Assembly (NCBI GenBank): GCA_027295975.1
Contig: JAPUJX010000032.1
Location: 1 to 7,344, forward strand
Direction: 5' to 3'
Length of the DNA stretch: 7,344 nt
DNA from: Gammaproteobacteria bacterium
GTDB taxonomy: Bacteria; Pseudomonadota; Gammaproteobacteria; Pseudomonadales; Azotimanducaceae
Shown here one piece after another: positions 6,096 through 7,344 of the stretch (its first letter is position 1; each line of letters begins with the position of its first letter). Both the position numbers and the translations under genes were made by a program. The notes beneath the pieces are model-generated. The model made no database searches, had not been told where the DNA came from, and saw only the letters and a list, made by a program, of their open reading frames with translations.

Positions 6096-7094
6096 TTACG
6101 CGCTTTTGAGCGTTATCCCCGCGGTGGCTACACCCAGGTCAGTTCCCATGCAACGCTGGTAGTACTCTGAAACGATGGGGCGCTCGAGCTCGTCGCATTT
6201 GTTGAGAAAGGTTACTCGAAAAGCGAAACCGAGATCGTTGAAGATTTCGGAATTTTCCGCCCAGGTGAGCACGGTTCGCGGCGACATCACGACGGAGACA
6301 TCGCCGTTGACAAACCCCTTGCGGGTCAGATCCGCGACGCTGACCATGCTGGAAATTATGCGTTTCCCCTTCTCGCCGGTGTAGTGTTTGGCTTTACCGA
6401 GAACGATTTCCACCTCTGCCTCGTGCTCGAGATAGTTGAGGGTCGTAACGATGCTCCAACGGTCCATCTGTCCCTGGTTGATCTGCTGGGTGCCGTGGTA
6501 CAGGCCGGTGGTATCTCCTAAACCGATGGTATTGGTCGTGGAAAACATCCGGAAATACGGGTGCGGGGTGATAATCCTGTTCTGATCCAACAGGGTCAAC
6601 TTACCTTCCACCTCGAGCACCCGTTGAATAACGAACATTACGTCCGGGCGTCCGGCGTCGTATTCGTCGAACACCAGTGCCGTCGGATGTTGGATCGCCC
6701 ACGGCAGCATGCCCTCCTTGAAAGCCGTAACCTGTTGGCCATCCTCCAGGACGATGGCATCTTTGCCAACCAGATCAACGCGACTGATGTGACTGTCCAG
6801 GTTTATGCGGATGCAGGGCCAGTTGAGCCGGGCGGCAACCTGCTCGATGTGGGTGGACTTACCGGTACCGTGATACCCCTGGATCATCACCCGCCGGTTG
6901 TGCGCAAAACCCGCCAGGATCGACAGAGTCGTATCGTGATCGAAACGATAGTCGACATCGAGCGCCGGAACGTGATCCGAGCTGTCAACGAAGGCTGGCA
7001 CCTGTAAATCCAGATCCAGGCCAAAGGTTTCGCGGACATCAACTGTGGTCTCAGGTGTGGTATCCGGTAACACACCGGGTTCGTGAACAGACAC
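6096..7094 (-). CDS. cobS: Cobaltochelatase CobS subunit (AAA+ ATPase)
   Basis: This is a 332-residue AAA+ ATPase, matching the length I recall for CobS. Walker A is GYHGTGKS (73-80, Lys79) and Walker B is ALVFDE (139-144). The sensor-1-like region is STTNT (185-189, Asn188), and MDRW (210-213) holds the probable arginine finger Arg212. The N-terminal motif [16 protein letters not shown] (20-35) and the [16 protein letters not shown] stretch (48-63) are CobS-like and argue against a generic MoxR protein. It hydrolyses ATP as part of a hexameric ring with CobT and remodels the chelatase to release the metallated product. The start codon is GTG at 7094, with GGGGAA on the minus strand ending six bases upstream. 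It is the first gene of the cobS-cobT-methyltransferase operon. Its downstream partner cobT begins five bases after its stop. Confidence 0.93.
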   Translation of the reverse strand: MSVHEPGVLPDTTPETTVDVRETFGLDLDLQVPAFVDSSDHVPALDVDYRFDHDTTLSILAGFAHNRRVMIQGYHGTGKSTHIEQVAARLNWPCIRINLDSHISRVDLVGKDAIVLEDGQQVTAFKEGMLPWAIQHPTALVFDEYDAGRPDVMFVIQRVLEVEGKLTLLDQNRIITPHPYFRMFSTTNTIGLGDTTGLYHGTQQINQGQMDRWSIVTTLNYLEHEAEVEIVLGKAKHYTGEKGKRIISSMVSVADLTRKGFVNGDVSVVMSPRTVLTWAENSEIFNDLGFAFRVTFLNKCDELERPIVSEYYQRCMGTDLGVATAGITLKSA

Positions 7095-7100
7095 AGCCGT

Positions 7101-7106
7101 TCCCCA
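7101..7106 (-). promoter_or_regulatory. Ribosome binding site for the GTG start of cobS
   Basis: On the minus strand GGGGAA (7101-7106) is followed by six bases and then GTG at 7094. It is the best ribosome binding site near the N-terminus and supports this non-ATG start. Confidence 0.55.
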
Positions 7107-7124
7107 ACTTCAGGAAAGCGCGCT

Positions 7125-7138
7125 ATTGTAGGTTAACC
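7125..7138 (-). promoter_or_regulatory. Candidate -10 box and palindrome upstream of cobS
   Basis: On the minus strand TACAAT (7125-7130) matches five of six bases of the -10 consensus. A perfect palindrome, GGTTAACC (7131-7138), lies immediately upstream of it. The predicted start is near 7118, giving a leader of about 24 bases. No good -35 hexamer is present 16-18 bases upstream, so the promoter may need an activator. The palindrome is a candidate site for it, though 8 bp is short. Confidence 0.4.
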
Positions 7139-7204
7139 ACCCGGAAAAGAGCAGCGGATGCCGTTGCAAATTTTCGCTAAGTTTTGGCATTTTCAACCAG
7201 TCTC

Positions 7205-7259
7205 GCGCTGCCCTGGCGCTGCCCCCGCGCTACGCTCGTGTTACGCCCGTGCTACGCCC
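7205..7259. repeat. Degenerate 11-bp tandem repeat, five units
   Basis: Five consecutive 11-bp units run without gaps: 7205-7215, 7216-7226, 7227-7237, 7238-7248 and 7249-7259, with a GTGCC partial unit after. Read on the plus strand the consensus is close to GYGCTRCGCCC. The last two units differ at one base (GTGTTACGCCC, GTGCTACGCCC), while the first two share GCGCTGCCC. The 11-bp period is near one helical turn. The array lies 110-165 bp upstream of the cobS start and contains the probable stop codon of the gene at the right edge. Confidence 0.6.
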
Positions 7260-7344
7260 GTGCCTAAAAATCCCGGGGAACCCCAAACTTTCATGGCTTT
7301 CACCACGACATCGTAGTTGGCACGGTTCGTGTATATCTGGGTGA
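7241..7344 (-). CDS. Probable 3' end of an unidentified gene entering from the right edge
   Basis: On the minus strand one frame is open from the window edge to TAA at 7243-7241, giving 33 residues. It includes the stretch YTNRANYDVVVKAMKVWG and ends LGTGVARA. Codon choice in the first two thirds looks like that of the other genes here (many C- or G-ending codons). A second minus-strand frame is also open over this short length, so coding is only probable. The last residues are encoded by the 11-bp repeat, so the repeat has either extended or truncated the C-terminus. I do not recognise the family. It would lie upstream of cobS in the same direction, with about 146 bp between. Confidence 0.4.
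   Translation of the reverse strand, partial: TQIYTNRANYDVVVKAMKVWGSPGFLGTGVARA

Noticed and set aside
4369..6162. A 597-codon open frame on the plus strand lying antisense across cobT
   Set aside because: It is the mirror of a well-supported CobT gene. The translation is rich in His, Arg and Val and has no domain or signal, and its N-terminus has no good ribosome binding site. Long antisense frames are expected opposite GC-biased genes.
6096..7094. A generic MoxR ATPase paired with a VWA protein instead of CobS/CobT
   Set aside because: The length of 332 residues, the CobS-like N-terminal motifs and the CobT-type partner with an acidic linker fit cobaltochelatase subunits better.
7205..7259. 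CRISPR array or replication iterons
   Set aside because: The units are only 11 bp, directly adjacent and without spacers, so this is not CRISPR. No rep gene or AT-rich melting region is nearby to support iterons.

Overview
The window looks like chromosomal DNA from a Gram-negative bacterium, most likely a proteobacterium and perhaps a marine-type gammaproteobacterium. It holds an outer-membrane TonB-dependent receptor, Shine-Dalgarno-led genes and a CobS/CobT pair. The lineage is an inference; nothing here fixes it. I saw no mobile element, CRISPR array, tRNA or rRNA.

Layout. On the minus strand, 1-2140 is a TonB-dependent receptor that runs off the left edge. It has a signal peptide, TonB box, plug and most of the barrel. 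Upstream of it, 2141-2469 is a gene-free stretch with a strong sigma70-type promoter (2369-2397). The promoter is followed by a predicted leader of about 220 nt with several hairpins and a 25-codon upstream ORF whose stop overlaps the receptor's start codon. Next come a minus-strand Nudix hydrolase (2470-3027) and, divergent from it, a small plus-strand ABM/YgiN-type monooxygenase (3100-3384). That gene converges on a three-gene minus-strand operon, with a perfect 8-bp hairpin between them. In transcription order the operon is cobS-like AAA+ ATPase (7094-6096), cobT-like VWA protein (6090-4279) and an unassigned SAM methyltransferase (4256-3417). Upstream of cobS is a promoter-like region and a degenerate 11-bp tandem repeat (7205-7259). 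The right edge holds the probable 3' end of another minus-strand gene.

How the genes fit together. CobS and CobT are the ATPase (chaperone) part of aerobic cobaltochelatase, which inserts cobalt into hydrogenobyrinate diamide together with the large subunit CobN. CobN and the other corrin genes are absent from this window, so the pair may act with a distant CobN or in another metal-insertion or remodelling role. The methyltransferase is spaced as if co-transcribed, but it does not look like a corrin-ring methylase. The receptor's substrate cannot be read from the sequence; a link to corrinoid or metal uptake is only suggested by proximity. The most notable unexplained structures are the receptor leader with its overlapping small ORF, the promoter-overlapping direct repeats, and the 11-bp array upstream of cobS.
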